Assembly (NCBI RefSeq): GCF_030499575.1
Contig: NZ_JASTLC010000001.1
Location: forward strand, 7,526,001-7,590,000
DNA: 64,000 nt
Source of the DNA: Streptomyces sp. DG2A-72
GTDB lineage: Bacteria; Actinomycetota; Actinomycetes; Streptomycetales; Streptomycetaceae
Direction: 5' to 3'
The notes under the pieces were generated by a model, which searched no databases, was not told the origin of the DNA, and worked only from the letters and a program-made list of their open reading frames with translations. The position numbers and the translations under genes were made by a program. Positions 11,732 through 22,300 of the stretch are shown here, in pieces; within the stretch, counting starts at the first letter, position 1; every line of letters begins with the position of its first letter.

Positions 11732-11748
11732 AGACGCTCGGTTCGGAA

Positions 11749-11800
11749 GCGCCCCGAAGGGGCGCGGGGAACTGCGCGACAAGCCACGACGGACCCGCAG
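11749..11800 (+). repeat. Dispersed Streptomyces intergenic repeat, copy A
   Basis: Hairpin GCGCCCC-GAA-GGGGCGC (11749-11765) followed by GGGGAACTGCGCGACAAGCC. A near-identical copy lies in reverse orientation at 38281-38329 and a variant at 55766-55822. Copy A sits just after the stop of the membrane protein gene, in the 162-bp convergent gap before the trypsin gene. It may double as a terminator. Confidence 0.75.
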
Positions 11801-11893
11801 CCGACCGACAACCGATCGCGGCACCACCCGCGGAGCGAAGGGCCCCGGCGCACAGAGACACCGGGGCCCGTCAAGCCGTACGAGACAGGGAAC

Positions 11894-12757
<864 letters not shown>

Positions 12758-12827
12758 TCAATTTCTGGTTGCTGGATTATGAGAACGCTGTGAGCGCGTG
12801 CACAAGGACCGAAAACCGGCCAACCAC

Positions 12828-13970
12828 CTAGTTCCTCCGTGGCCTGATCGCGACGGCCACGATCAGCGCGACCGCCACCAGGGCCGCGCTGATCCACAGG
12901 GGCGACCGGTAGCCGAGCCCGGAGCCGATCGCCGTACCGCCGAGCCAAGGGCCCAGGGCGGCACCGACGTTGAACGCCGCCGTGGCGAAACCGCCCGCGA
13001 GCGTGGGCGCGCCGGACGCGGCATAGAGCGCCCGGGAGATGAGGGTGGACCCGACACCGAAGGCGAGCGCGCCCTGCACGAGGACAAGGCCGAGCACCGC
13101 GCCCGGGTTCCCGGCCCCGAGCGCGAACGCACCCCATCCGACGCCCAACGCGACACCGCCCGCCCCCAGCACCAGAGCGGGCCGCCGGTCCGCGAGCCGC
13201 CCGCCGACGCTCACCCCGACGAACGAGCCCAGGCCGAACAGCGCGAGCACGACGGGCACCGAGCCGCCCGGCAGCCCGGTGACGTGGGTGACCAGAGGCG
13301 CGAGATAGGTGAACGAACAGAAGGTCGCGCCGTTCACCAGGGCGCCCAGCAGCAGCGTGACCAGGAGCCGGGGACGGCGCAGCGTGCGCATTTCCAGGCG
13401 TAGCGAGGGACGCGTGACATCGGCGGCCCCGGCCGGCACCGACCTCGCGACCGCCGCCAGCGCCGGCACCGACAGCAGGGCCACCGCCCAGAACGCCGAA
13501 CGCCAGCCCCACAGCTGACCGAGCAACGCACCCGCCGGCACCCCGATCACACAGGCGAGGGTGACCCCGCCCAGCAGCGTGGACGTGGCCCGCCCCTTGG
13601 CATCGGGCTCCACCATGTCGACGGCGGCCACCAGGGCCACGGCCAGGAACCCGGCGTTCGCGAGCGCGGCCACGACCCGTGTGGCGAGGAGCACGCCGAA
13701 ACTGTCGGTGACCGCACCGACGACATGGACGACGAGAAAGGTGCCCAGAAATCCCAGCAGCGCTCCCCGCCGCGACCAGCGTCGGCCGAGCCCGGCCATC
13801 AAGGGCGCGCCGACGACCATCCCCACGGCGAAAGCCGAGGTCAGCGCACCCGCGGCGGGGACGGAGACGTGCAGATCCCGGGCGATGTCCGGCACCAGTC
13901 CGGACAGCATGAATTCAGAGGTCCCCTGGGCGAAGACGGCAACGCCCAGCAGAAGAAGAGCGAACGGCAT
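12828..13970 (-). CDS. MFS drug exporter, Cmx/CmlR chloramphenicol-efflux type
   Basis: 380 residues from ATG 13970 (MPFALLLLG), which has GGAG 8-9 nt upstream; a further 12-residue extension to 14006 is possible. Twelve hydrophobic segments are visible. The N-terminal signature AVFAQGTSEFMLSGLVPDIA and the RRWSRRGALL loop between helices 2 and 3 match the Cmx/CmlR branch of DHA1 exporters, which Streptomyces use against chloramphenicol. Substrate is inferred from similarity only. It stands alone on the minus strand, in a 270-bp divergent gap from the decayed YdeI gene. Confidence 0.82.
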   Translation of the reverse strand: MPFALLLLGVAVFAQGTSEFMLSGLVPDIARDLHVSVPAAGALTSAFAVGMVVGAPLMAGLGRRWSRRGALLGFLGTFLVVHVVGAVTDSFGVLLATRVVAALANAGFLAVALVAAVDMVEPDAKGRATSTLLGGVTLACVIGVPAGALLGQLWGWRSAFWAVALLSVPALAAVARSVPAGAADVTRPSLRLEMRTLRRPRLLVTLLLGALVNGATFCSFTYLAPLVTHVTGLPGGSVPVVLALFGLGSFVGVSVGGRLADRRPALVLGAGGVALGVGWGAFALGAGNPGAVLGLVLVQGALAFGVGSTLISRALYAASGAPTLAGGFATAAFNVGAALGPWLGGTAIGSGLGYRSPLWISAALVAVALIVAVAIRPRRN

Positions 13971-14244
13971 GAAGAAACTCCGCAACCCGAAGTCGAAGTC
14001 GGACACGACACGTCGGACGGCAGTCCGGCGGCGTGACGACGCGACGACATGACGGATCGCGGCAGGCGACGCGGAGCGCGCCTGCTCAGCCCGAGGTCAC
14101 GAACAGCCACCGGAGAGCCGGTGGCCGGAGTCTGGACGCTTCGGGGCTGGACACGAGACGCACGCTAGCAGCCCGCGCGAGGCCGGCTCCACCGGTTTTC
14201 CCGTCGGACCCCACCCCTTCGCCTCCGCCGCCGACGTCAATGAC

Positions 14245-14610
14245 ATGGCGTTCTGCCACGGCTGGATCACGGGTCAGCGCAGGGCGCTCGACGACTCGTA
14301 CTTCCTCCAGAGGATCACTCCGCGCAGGCCGGGCAGCCTCTGGTCGATGGTCAACGTGCGGCGGGTGGCGGAACTGACCGCGGCCAAGGCGGACGGGCGT
14401 TGGGCGGCGGCGTACGAGTCGCAGCAGAACGCCGCCGTACCGGAGGACCTGGCGCGGGAACTGGAGCGGAACCCACGGGCCAAGGCCGCCTTCGACCGGC
14501 CCGGCAGGACGGACCGGTACCTCGTCATGCTCGGCCTCCTCCAGGCCCGTACGCCTGAGAGCCGAGCGGTCCAACTCGCCGCGGCGAACGCAAAGTTGGA
14601 AGCGGGCTGA
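14245..14610 (+). pseudogene. YdeI/OmdA-family protein remnant
   Basis: 121 residues in the longest frame. FCHGWITGQRRALDDSYFLQRITPRRP and VNVRRV...AKADGRWAAAYESQ are typical of the YdeI/OmpD-associated family (about 190 residues). The usual N-terminal 60-70 residues are missing; the frame is open upstream but the translation there does not resemble the family. The GRMRPAGLAEVER-like segment normally before AKADGRW is also absent. ATG 14245 has no ribosome site. I read it as a 5'-truncated, internally deleted gene, although a short functional protein cannot be excluded. A strong terminator follows. Confidence 0.6.
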
Positions 14611-14617
14611 ACGCCGC

Positions 14618-14656
14618 ACGCCCGCCCTCCCGCTACGACGGGTGGAGGGCGGGCGT
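14618..14656. terminator. Bidirectional hairpin terminator
   Basis: Perfect 13-bp stem ACGCCCGCCCTCC (14618-14630) with GGAGGGCGGGCGT (14644-14656), 13-nt loop, in the convergent gap between the YdeI remnant and the yceI-like gene. Confidence 0.8.
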
Positions 14657-14686
14657 CAGGAAACCCCGTTCAGGCCGAGCGCAGCG

Positions 14687-15295
14687 TCACGCGTTCTTGA
14701 TCGCCGAGATGTCGAAGTTCAGCTTGATCTTGTCGGAGACCAGGACACCGCCGGTCTCCAGCGCCGCGTTCCAGGTCAGGCCCCACTCGGAGCGCTTGAT
14801 CTCCGCCTTGCCCTCGAAGCCGACGCGCTCGTTGCCGAAGGGGTCCTTCGCGGCGCCGTTGAACTCCAGGTCGATGGTGAGCGGCTTGGTGACGCCGAGG
14901 ATGCTCAGGTCGCCGGTGATCCGGTAGTCGTCGTCGCCGAGGGCCTCCGCCTTGGTGGAGCGGAAGGTCATCGTCGGGAACTCCTCGATCTTGAAGAAGT
15001 CGGAGCCCTTCAGATGCCCGTCACGGTCCGCGGAACCCGTGTCGACGCTGTCCATCTTGACGTCGATGGAGGCCGTGGACTGCGCCGGGTCGGTGCCGTC
15101 CAGGTGCAGCGAGCCGGTGAAGTCGAGGAATTTGCCCTTGACGTTCGTGACCATGGCGTGGCGGGCGACGAACCCGATCGAGGAATGTGCCGGGTCGATG
15201 GTGTAGTCGCCGGTCAGGGCGGCCAGGTCGGGGGCCGCCGCGGCGGTCTCGGAGGCGGTCTCGGTGGTGTCTTCCTTGCGGCCGAAGATGCCCAT
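14687..15295 (-). CDS. YceI-family lipid-binding-like protein
   Basis: 202 residues from ATG 15295, which has TTGGAG 6-8 nt upstream (the frame is open to a TTG at 15307). After a charged, Ala-rich N-terminus the YceI lipocalin-like domain runs from about residue 28 to the end: YTIDPAHSSIGFVARH, GSLHLDGTDP, FRSTKAEALGDDDYRITGDL, FNGAAKDPFGNERVGFEGKAEIKRSEWGL. There is no signal peptide, so it is cytoplasmic. The family binds polyisoprenoids and is often controlled by MarR-type regulators. A MarR-like palindrome lies 55 nt upstream, but no marR gene is adjacent. Confidence 0.92.
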   Translation of the reverse strand: MGIFGRKEDTTETASETAAAAPDLAALTGDYTIDPAHSSIGFVARHAMVTNVKGKFLDFTGSLHLDGTDPAQSTASIDVKMDSVDTGSADRDGHLKGSDFFKIEEFPTMTFRSTKAEALGDDDYRITGDLSILGVTKPLTIDLEFNGAAKDPFGNERVGFEGKAEIKRSEWGLTWNAALETGGVLVSDKIKLNFDISAIKNA

Positions 15296-15349
15296 GATCT
15301 GCTCCAAGGGGGACGGGTCGCGGCTCCAAGGGAGACCACGGCCGATGAT

Positions 15350-15363
15350 GTTGAATGTTCAAC
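15350..15363. promoter_or_regulatory. MarR-type palindrome upstream of yceI-like gene
   Basis: GTTGAA-TG-TTCAAC, perfect 6-bp arms. TTGAA/TTCAA palindromes are typical of MarR-family operators in front of yceI-like genes. The remaining 330 bp up to the carboxylase gene hold no convincing gene, only the hairpin at 15629-15672. Confidence 0.55.
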
Positions 15364-15628
15364 GAGGTCAACACGGCCGACCGTAGACCTATTCCGTTCG
15401 AGCTTCAATGTCTTCCGTGCCGTGTTCTTGAAACGCCGCCGGGCGGTCACCTCGGGTACATTCGACCGGCCGCCGAACCACGCCCGAATTTCACTCCGGC
15501 GATGGCATGTGCCACACATGAATGTGAGGTGGCTCTCGGCTGACGACTTTGTGCGACCTCTACAAGCCGGATCCCCTCTGACCAGTCGGAACGGCTGCAT
15601 GTCGTCGAGGTTCTGTTCAGGGGTACCA

Positions 15629-15672
15629 GGAAAACGGGCCGGAGACTGTACGGAGTCGACGGCCCGGTTTCC
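15629..15672 (+). promoter_or_regulatory. Leader hairpin before accB
   Basis: GGAAAACGGGCC (15629-15640) pairs with GGCCCGGTTTCC (15661-15672) with one mismatch and a 20-nt loop, ending 25 nt before the accB ATG and followed by TTG. It could be an attenuator or terminator-like leader structure. Function not shown. Confidence 0.35.
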
Positions 15673-15697
15673 TTGCTGTCCTTCGTAAGGTCGCTAC

Positions 15698-17293
15698 ATG
15701 ACCGTTTTGGATGAGGCGCCGGGTGAGTCCACGAGCGAGCCGACCGACGCCCGCGGGCGTGTGGCCGAGCTGCACGAGATCCGGGCGCAGGCGGTGGCCG
15801 GGCCGAGCGAGAAGGCGACCTCGGCGCAGCACGCCAAGGGCAAGCTGACCGCCCGGGAGCGGATCGAGCTGCTGCTGGACGCGGGTTCCTTCCGGGAGGT
15901 CGAGCAACTGCGCCGGCACCGGGCGACCGGCTTCGGTCTGGAGGGCAAGAAGCCCTACACCGACGGTGTCATCACCGGCTGGGGCACGGTCGAGGGCCGC
16001 ACGGTCTTCGTCTACGCCCACGACTTCCGCATCTTCGGCGGCGCGCTGGGCGAGGCCCACGCCACGAAGATCCACAAGATCATGGACATGGCCATCGCGG
16101 CCGGGGCGCCGCTGGTGTCGCTGAACGACGGCGCGGGGGCCCGTATCCAGGAGGGTGTCAGCGCGCTTGCCGGGTACGGCGGCATCTTCCAGCGCAACAC
16201 CAAGGCGTCCGGGGTGATCCCGCAGATCTCCGTGATGCTGGGCCCGTGCGCGGGCGGCGCGGCCTACAGCCCCGCGCTCACGGACTTCGTGTTCATGGTC
16301 CGCGAGACCTCCCAGATGTTCATCACCGGCCCGGACGTGGTCAAGGCGGTCACGGGCGAGGAGATCACGCAGAACGGCCTCGGTGGCGCGGACGTACACG
16401 CGGAGACCTCCGGCGTGTGCCACTTCGCCTACGACGACGAGGAGACCTGCCTCGCCGAGGTGCGCTACCTGCTGTCGATGCTCCCGCAGAACAACCGCGA
16501 GAACCCGCCCCGGGTGGACTCCACGGACGCCCCGGACCGCCGCAGCGACGTGCTCCTTGACCTGGTCCCGGCGGACGGGAACCGGCCGTACGACATGGCG
16601 AAGGTGATCGAGGAGATCGTCGACGACGGCGACTTCCTCGAGGTCCACGAGCGCTGGGCCCGCAACATCATCTGCGCGCTGGCCCGGCTCGACGGCCAGG
16701 TGGTCGGCATCATCGCCAACCAGCCGCAGACGCTCGCCGGGGTCCTCGACATCGAGGCCTCGGAAAAAGCTGCGCGCTTTGTCCAGATGTGTGACGCTTT
16801 TAACATTCCGATCGTCACTTTCCTGGACGTCCCGGGGTTCCTCCCCGGTGTCGACCAGGAACACGGCGGGATCATCCGGCACGGAGCGAAGCTGCTCTAC
16901 GCCTACTGCAACGCGACCGTGCCGCGGATCTCGCTGATCCTGCGCAAGGCCTACGGAGGTGCGTACATCGTCATGGACAGCCAGTCCATCGGTGCCGACC
17001 TGACGTACGCCTGGCCGACGAACGAGATCGCGGTGATGGGCGCGGAAGGCGCGGCCAACGTCATCTTCCGCCGGCAGATCGCCGATTCCCCGGACCCCGA
17101 GGCGATGCGGGCGCGGATGGTCAAGGAGTACAAGTCCGAGCTGATGCACCCGTATTACGCGGCCGAGCGCGGTCTGGTCGACGACGTGATCGACCCGGCG
17201 GAAACCCGCGAGGTCCTGATCAAGTCCCTGGCGATGCTGCACACCAAGCACGCAGACCTGCCCTCCCGCAAGCACGGCAACCCTCCGCAGTAA
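15698..17293 (+). CDS. accB: Acyl-CoA carboxylase carboxyltransferase (beta) subunit
   Basis: 531 residues, full length. It transfers the carboxyl group from biotin to acetyl- or propionyl-CoA, making malonyl- or methylmalonyl-CoA for fatty acids and polyketides. Two crotonase-like lobes are visible: the N-lobe has GGALGEAHATKIHKIMDMA and NDGAGARIQEG, the C-lobe has DVPGFLPGVDQEHGGIIRHG. Residue 424 is Ile in GGAYIVMD, at the position that is Asp in propionyl-CoA-specific PccB and Ile in the acetyl/propionyl-CoA enzyme AccB of S. coelicolor. This supports AccB (here the beta subunit, not the biotin carrier). Ribosome site AAGG 9 nt upstream. The epsilon subunit gene follows after 57 bp. Confidence 0.93.
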   Translation: MTVLDEAPGESTSEPTDARGRVAELHEIRAQAVAGPSEKATSAQHAKGKLTARERIELLLDAGSFREVEQLRRHRATGFGLEGKKPYTDGVITGWGTVEGRTVFVYAHDFRIFGGALGEAHATKIHKIMDMAIAAGAPLVSLNDGAGARIQEGVSALAGYGGIFQRNTKASGVIPQISVMLGPCAGGAAYSPALTDFVFMVRETSQMFITGPDVVKAVTGEEITQNGLGGADVHAETSGVCHFAYDDEETCLAEVRYLLSMLPQNNRENPPRVDSTDAPDRRSDVLLDLVPADGNRPYDMAKVIEEIVDDGDFLEVHERWARNIICALARLDGQVVGIIANQPQTLAGVLDIEASEKAARFVQMCDAFNIPIVTFLDVPGFLPGVDQEHGGIIRHGAKLLYAYCNATVPRISLILRKAYGGAYIVMDSQSIGADLTYAWPTNEIAVMGAEGAANVIFRRQIADSPDPEAMRARMVKEYKSELMHPYYAAERGLVDDVIDPAETREVLIKSLAMLHTKHADLPSRKHGNPPQ

Positions 17294-17350
17294 CCCAGCG
17301 GACCCTCCGCGCTACCCGCGCGGAAACCTCTCTCACGGAGACTGAGACCT

Positions 17351-17545
17351 ATGAACACCCCTGACATCCGCGTCGAGAAGGGCCACGCCGAGCCCGAGGA
17401 AGTCGCCGCCATCACGGCCATCCTCCTCGCCCGCGCCGCCGCCCAGCCGCCCACCGAGCCGACCCACCGAGGCCGCGCCAAGGCCGGCTGGCGCCGCCTG
17501 GAGCGCGAGCCCGGCTTCCGGGCTCCGCACAGCTGGCACGGATAG
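17351..17545 (+). CDS. accE: Acyl-CoA carboxylase epsilon subunit
   Basis: 64 residues: an acidic N-terminus with KGHAEPEEVAAITAILLARAA, the conserved core of AccE/PccE subunits, and a C-terminus with W residues (GWRRLEREP, SHWH-like SWHG). In Streptomyces the small epsilon subunit stabilises the alpha-beta complex and raises activity. It follows accB in the same direction with GGAG about 10 nt before the ATG, and ends before a strong shared terminator. Confidence 0.88.
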   Translation: MNTPDIRVEKGHAEPEEVAAITAILLARAAAQPPTEPTHRGRAKAGWRRLEREPGFRAPHSWHG

Positions 17546-17598
17546 GCTGCGCCGCTGGGCCGGTTTCTGATCAGCCGGATCAGCCGGTTGCCGCATAC

Positions 17599-17632
17599 GA
17601 GAAGGGCCCCTCCGCGAGGAGGGGCCCTTCTC
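17599..17632. terminator. Bidirectional terminator between accE and cvnD
   Basis: Perfect 15-bp stem (17599-17613 with 17618-17632) closed by a GCGA tetraloop, between converging transcription units. Confidence 0.9.
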
Positions 17633-17653
17633 GGTGTCTGCGACGGGGTGTTG

Positions 17654-18235
17654 CTACCGGAGCCGCGCCATCAGTGCGTGCTCCACGAGCGTGATCAGCG
17701 TCGACTTCGCGTCAGCCCGGTGACGGGCGTCCGTCGTGATGATCGGGGTGTCGGGGCCGATCTGGAGGGCCTCGCGGACCTCGTCCGGATTGTACGGCTG
17801 CTGTCCGTCGAAGCCGTTGAGGGCGATGACGAACGGGAGTCCGCTGTTCTCGAAGTAGTCGACCGCGGGGAAGCAGTCGGCGAGACGGCGGGTGTCGACC
17901 AGGACGACCGCGCCGATGGCGCCGCGCACCAGGTCGTCCCACATGAACCAGAACCGGTCCTGACCGGGGGTGCCGAACAGGTACAGGATGAGGTCCTGGT
18001 CCAGGGTGATGCGGCCGAAGTCCATGGCGACCGTCGTGGTCGTCTTGTCCCCGGTGTGGGTGAGGTCGTCGATGCCTGCCGAAGCAGACGTCATGACGGC
18101 CTCCGTGCGCAGCGGGTTGATCTCCGAGACGGCGCCGACGAACGTGGTCTTGCCCACGCCGAAGCCGCCAGCCACCACGATCTTCGCGGACGTGGTGGAG
18201 CGGGAAGGCCCTCCGCTAGAGCTTGCGAAGTCCAC
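17654..18235 (-). CDS. cvnD2: Conservon Ras-like GTPase CvnD
   Basis: 193 residues. G1 P-loop AGGFGVGKTTFVGAVSEI at about 21-38, G3-like LFGTPGQDRFWFMW, and LNGFDG in place of the usual NKxD. This is the CvnD (MglA-like) family. Conservons encode a sensor ATPase (A), a roadblock protein (B), a DUF742 protein (C) and this GTPase (D), which assemble at the membrane in a way compared with eukaryotic GPCR-G protein systems and affect development and antibiotics. It overlaps cvnC by 20 bp. Numbering as cvn2 follows the S. coelicolor order next to accE and is from memory. Confidence 0.92.
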   Translation of the reverse strand: MDFASSSGGPSRSTTSAKIVVAGGFGVGKTTFVGAVSEINPLRTEAVMTSASAGIDDLTHTGDKTTTTVAMDFGRITLDQDLILYLFGTPGQDRFWFMWDDLVRGAIGAVVLVDTRRLADCFPAVDYFENSGLPFVIALNGFDGQQPYNPDEVREALQIGPDTPIITTDARHRADAKSTLITLVEHALMARLR

Positions 18236-18794
18236 TGAGCACCCTTTCGAGCAGTGTCACGTCTGGCTGGCCGCCGGCGTTCTCGTCGCCGCCGGGCTGA
18301 TGGATGGCGACCAGGCCCGCCTCCGCCAAGTCGGCGACGAGGATCCTGGCCACGCCGAGGGGGATCGTGAGGAGAGCCGAGACCTCGGCCACCGACTTGA
18401 TCTCTCGGCAGAGGTTGCAGATCCGCTGATGCTCGGGCAGCTGGCCCTGCATCTGATGCGGCTGCGCGGTGGTGTGCACCAGTGCCTCGATGGCGAGCTG
18501 GTAACGCGGGCGCGTCCGGCCGCCGGTCATGGCGTACGGGCGCACCAGGGGGTTGTTCGACGCCCCGGCGGGCGCCTGCTCAGGGGCGCGGCGCTGCGGC
18601 TGCACCGGCTGGATGCGCGGCTGATGCGGCTGGTCGTAAGGCCCGGGACCCTGCGGCCCCTGAGGCGTGTACGGCTGCCGTCGCTGGCTCGGTGCGGAGG
18701 GGAAGTTGTACCGGTTCGCCGACCCGTCGTCCGGGCCCTGGGCAGGGCCGTATGACCAGTTGCCCGAAGACGAACCGCCTGGGGGTGTTGCCAC
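18216..18794 (-). CDS. cvnC2: Conservon DUF742 protein CvnC
   Basis: 192 residues. A disordered Pro/Gln/Arg-rich N-terminal 75 residues precede the DUF742 domain (RPYAMTGGRTRPRYQLAIEALV ... EHQRICNLCREIKSVAEVSALLTIPLGVARILVADL), which has a winged-helix-like pattern. The N-terminal extension is about 60 residues longer than in the neighbouring conservon's CvnC (131 aa). Second gene from the end of the cvnABCD operon; it overlaps cvnD. Confidence 0.9.
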   Translation of the reverse strand: MATPPGGSSSGNWSYGPAQGPDDGSANRYNFPSAPSQRRQPYTPQGPQGPGPYDQPHQPRIQPVQPQRRAPEQAPAGASNNPLVRPYAMTGGRTRPRYQLAIEALVHTTAQPHQMQGQLPEHQRICNLCREIKSVAEVSALLTIPLGVARILVADLAEAGLVAIHQPGGDENAGGQPDVTLLERVLSGLRKL

Positions 18795-18888
18795 TTTCTC
18801 CTCCTCCGACTGTGCCTGGCACCCATCACTGTGGAGCCGCGTCCCGAAACCTTACGGCCACGGGACGCCAAAACGCACCGTCTGACTG

Positions 18889-19311
18889 TTAGTTGAGAAG
18901 GCTCCCTTGGAGCTCCGCACGCAGATCAGGGGTCAGGACCGTACCGGCACGGTCCACCAGAAGCGCCATCTCGTACCCGACGAGGCCGATGTCCGCCTCC
19001 GGGTGTGCAAGAACTGCGAGCGACGAACCGTCGGAGATGGACATGATGAAGAGGAATCCCCGCTCCATCTCCACAACCGTCTGGTTCACACTGCCGCCCT
19101 CGAAGATGCGCGAGGCGCCGGCGGTCAGTGAGGTCAGACCGGAGGCGACCGCCGCGAGCTGGTCGGCGCGGTCGCGCGGAAAGCCTTCGGACATCGCCAG
19201 AAGGAGTCCGTCGGCGGAGACCACCACCGTGTGGGACACCCCGGGGGTGTTGTCCACGAAGTTGGTGATCAACCAGTTCAGGTTCTGCGCCGCCTGGCTC
19301 ATCGGGCTCAC
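18889..19311 (-). CDS. cvnB2: Conservon roadblock/LC7 protein CvnB
   Basis: 140 residues from the GTG at 19311. AGGAG lies 7 nt before this codon, inside the end of cvnA, and the GTG begins 1 nt after the cvnA stop. The internal ATG (19302) is too far from the ribosome site. The whole protein is one roadblock/LC7 (MglB-like) domain: LNWLITNFVDNTPGVSHTVV, LLAMSEGFPRDRADQLAAVASGL, FLFIMSISDGSSLAVLA. This is the expected partner or activator of the CvnD GTPase. Very similar to the copy at 24044-24466. Confidence 0.92.
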   Translation of the reverse strand: MSPMSQAAQNLNWLITNFVDNTPGVSHTVVVSADGLLLAMSEGFPRDRADQLAAVASGLTSLTAGASRIFEGGSVNQTVVEMERGFLFIMSISDGSSLAVLAHPEADIGLVGYEMALLVDRAGTVLTPDLRAELQGSLLN

Positions 19312-19312
19312 A

Positions 19313-22300
19313 CTAACGCTCCTGGTTGTAGGTGCTGTCAGGACCACTGTGTTGATTCCTAGTGGCCTGGCCGTTCGTTTCACTTCCCGCGCTGCGTCCC
19401 CGCTGGACACCGCGGCGCAGGTTGCTCAGCCTGCCCCGGACGTCCTCGGGAGCGCGGGAGACCTGTGGGCCACCCTGAGGGGTCGCTTCGGCGGTGCCCT
19501 CGACCAGGTTGGCCTTGGGTACCCGCCGCGGCAGGCCGGAGGCGGTCACTCCGCCCGCCTTGGGCTTACGGAGCTGTGCGGCCTGCTGCCAGCGCGCGTC
19601 GTTCGCCGAGCGCCAGTCGCCGTTGCCGCTGCCGTTGTTTTCCGGTGCGGAGGCCGGCTGCTCCTGGTTCACGGGCCGCGAGCCGTTGCCGTTCGCGGGG
19701 GTGGACCCGCGGCGGGGCAGTCCGGCGTCGGTCAGATCGTGAGACGCGGAGGGGGCCGGCCCCGGATGGTCGAAGCCTACGTGGTCGCTTTCACTCACGT
19801 CAGCGGCCTGCGCGGACTCCGGTTCCGGAGCGTACTCGGAGCCGTAGCCGTTCGGGTAGCCGTTCTGCTGCGGCCAGTCGTCCTGGTAGCGCCGCTCCTC
19901 GAAGGCCGAGAACGTCTCCGGCGCGGAGCCGCGGCCCGCCGAGGGGTCCTCCTGGACCGGCTCCGGATAGGAGGGCTCGGGGTAGCCGCCGTTCGACGAG
20001 AACGTGTCGCTCTGCGGCAGGCCCCCGTTCGGCGCGTAGTACGACTCGTCGTACGCCGGACGCTGCTGCTCCTCGTACGGCGTCTGCTGCGGCTCGTCGT
20101 ACGCCGTCTGCTGGTCGTACGAGCCGGGCTGCTCGGGATAGCCGCCCTGGCCGCCCTCGTAGGGCTGCCGGTCGTCGAACGCGTCGGCGTACGAGGGGGC
20201 GGAAGCGTCCTGGGCGGGCTGTTGGCCCGGGTTCTGCGGGTTCTGGGTCTCCAGGGCCGCCCGGCGCTCCTCGCGCATCAGGGAGCGGCCTACGGGGTCC
20301 AGCTCGCGTATGTCGTCCGGGACCTCGGAGTAGCGGCTGTCGTCGAAGCCGAGTTCCGCGGCCGTGCGCAGCGGCTGGCGGTTGAAGTCCTCACCCTGGA
20401 AGCTGCGCTCCGGGATGATCTGGGAGACCGTGAACTCGTCCGGGGCGGACTGGTAATCGCCGCCACCACCGTGGGTGATCGCGTCGGGCAGCATGACCAG
20501 GGAGGTCGTACCGGCCTGCTCGCCGGAGGGGCGCAGCTGGACGCGGATGCCGTGCCGGTCGGACAGCCGGCCGACCACGAAGAGGCCCATGCGCTGGGAG
20601 ATCGCGGCGTCCACGGTCGGCGGGTTGGCCAGCTTGTGGTTGATGTCCGCGAAGTCCTCGGCGGTGAGGCCGATGCCCTTGTCATGGATCTCGATCATGA
20701 TGCGGCCGTCGGGGAGACGGGTCGCGGTGACGCGGACCTTGGTCTGCGGGGAGGAGAACGTGGTGGCGTTCTCAAGGAGCTCGGCCAGCAGGTGCACGAG
20801 GTCGGTCACGGCGCGGCCGTGGATCTCGGCCTCCGGGACACCGGACAGCTCGATGCGCTCGTACTGCTCCACCTCGGAGGAGGCGGCGCGCAACACGTCG
20901 ACCAGCGGGACCGGCTGGTCCCAGCGGCGGCCGGGCTCCTCGCCGGCGAGGACCAGGAGGTTCTCGCCGTTGCGGCGCATACGGGTCGCGAGGTGGTCCA
21001 GCTTGAAGAGGTTCTCCAGCTGGTCCGGGTCGGCCTCGTTGTTCTCCAGGTCGGTGATCAGGGTCAGCTGGCCCTCGATCAGTGACTGGTTGCGGCGCGA
21101 CAGGTTGGTGAAGATCGCGTTGATGTTGCCCCGCAGCAGGGCCTGCTCGGCGGCCAGTCGGACCGCCTCGCGGTGGACCTGGTCGAAGGCCCGGGCGACC
21201 TCGCCGATCTCGTCGGTCGAGTTGATCGGGATCGGCGCGACCCGGGTGTCGACGCGGCCGGGGTCGGTGCGCGAGAGCTGGTCGACCAGCATCGGCAGCC
21301 GCTGCTCGGCGATGCCGAAGGCCGCGTTGCGCAGCTGGCGCATCGAGCGGGACATCTGGCGGGCCACCATGCCGGCCAGGATGAACGCGGCGAGCAGGGC
21401 GACCACGACGGCGGCACCCACGATGAAGGTGTCGCGCTTGGCGTTGTCGGCGATCGTCGCGGCCTCGTTCACCGCGGTGTCGGCCAGGTTCGTCTCGATC
21501 TGGCGGTAGGCGTTGTACTTGAGGGTGTTGACCGCCCACCAGTTCTGGGCGGTGATGCCCTTCTCGCCGAGGGCCTCACGGACGGAGGGGTCCATGCTCT
21601 GCATCGTCGCGATCGCCGAGACCATGGTGGTCGGGTCCGACGGCGGCGGCACGTACTTCTCGCCCTGCGCGGCGGCGTCCGTGGCGGCCTGCTTGGCCAT
21701 CGCCGCACCCTCGGCCTTGATCTGCGCCTCGGCGTCCTTGAGCTTCTGCGCGTCCGCCTCGGTACCACCGCCGATGTACTCCTCGACGGCGATGCCCTCC
21801 AGGTACGCATAGGAGGAGAGGGCGACGCGCTGCTTGCCGAAGCCCTCGGCGTCGGGGCCGGGCTTGATCAGCAGGTGCATGCCGATGGAGCGCTGCAGCG
21901 ACAGGGCGGCCTTGGTGAGCTCGATGGCGTAGACGGTCCGGCCGTAGCTGGTGATGTTGCCGGTGCCCAGACCGAGCTCGTTGGCGAACTCGGTGAGGGG
22001 GTGCGCGACCTCGACGTAGCCCTCTTCGGTCTGCACGCCGGTGAGCTTGCTCGTGTACGCGGCCGCTCGCAGCTTGTCGAGCTTGGGCTCCTCGTCGCGG
22101 AACAGCTTCAGGCGGCGCTCCAGGCCGGCCTTCTGCGGCATGTTCTGGGCCGCTTCGTCGAAGGCGTCGGCGGCCTTGTCCGTGGCCCCGCGCGCCTTGG
22201 TGACGGTCGCCTTGTCCTCGGCGTTCTGTGCGCTGCCCTTCAGCAGGGGCGCCGCGGTGGTGTCACGCTCGATGTAGAGCGCGTCGGCGTAGTTCAGGGA

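Noticed and set aside
15355..15543. 62-codon plus-strand frame in the yceI-accB gap
   Set aside because: Starts inside the palindrome, no ribosome site, no family resemblance and poor third-position bias.
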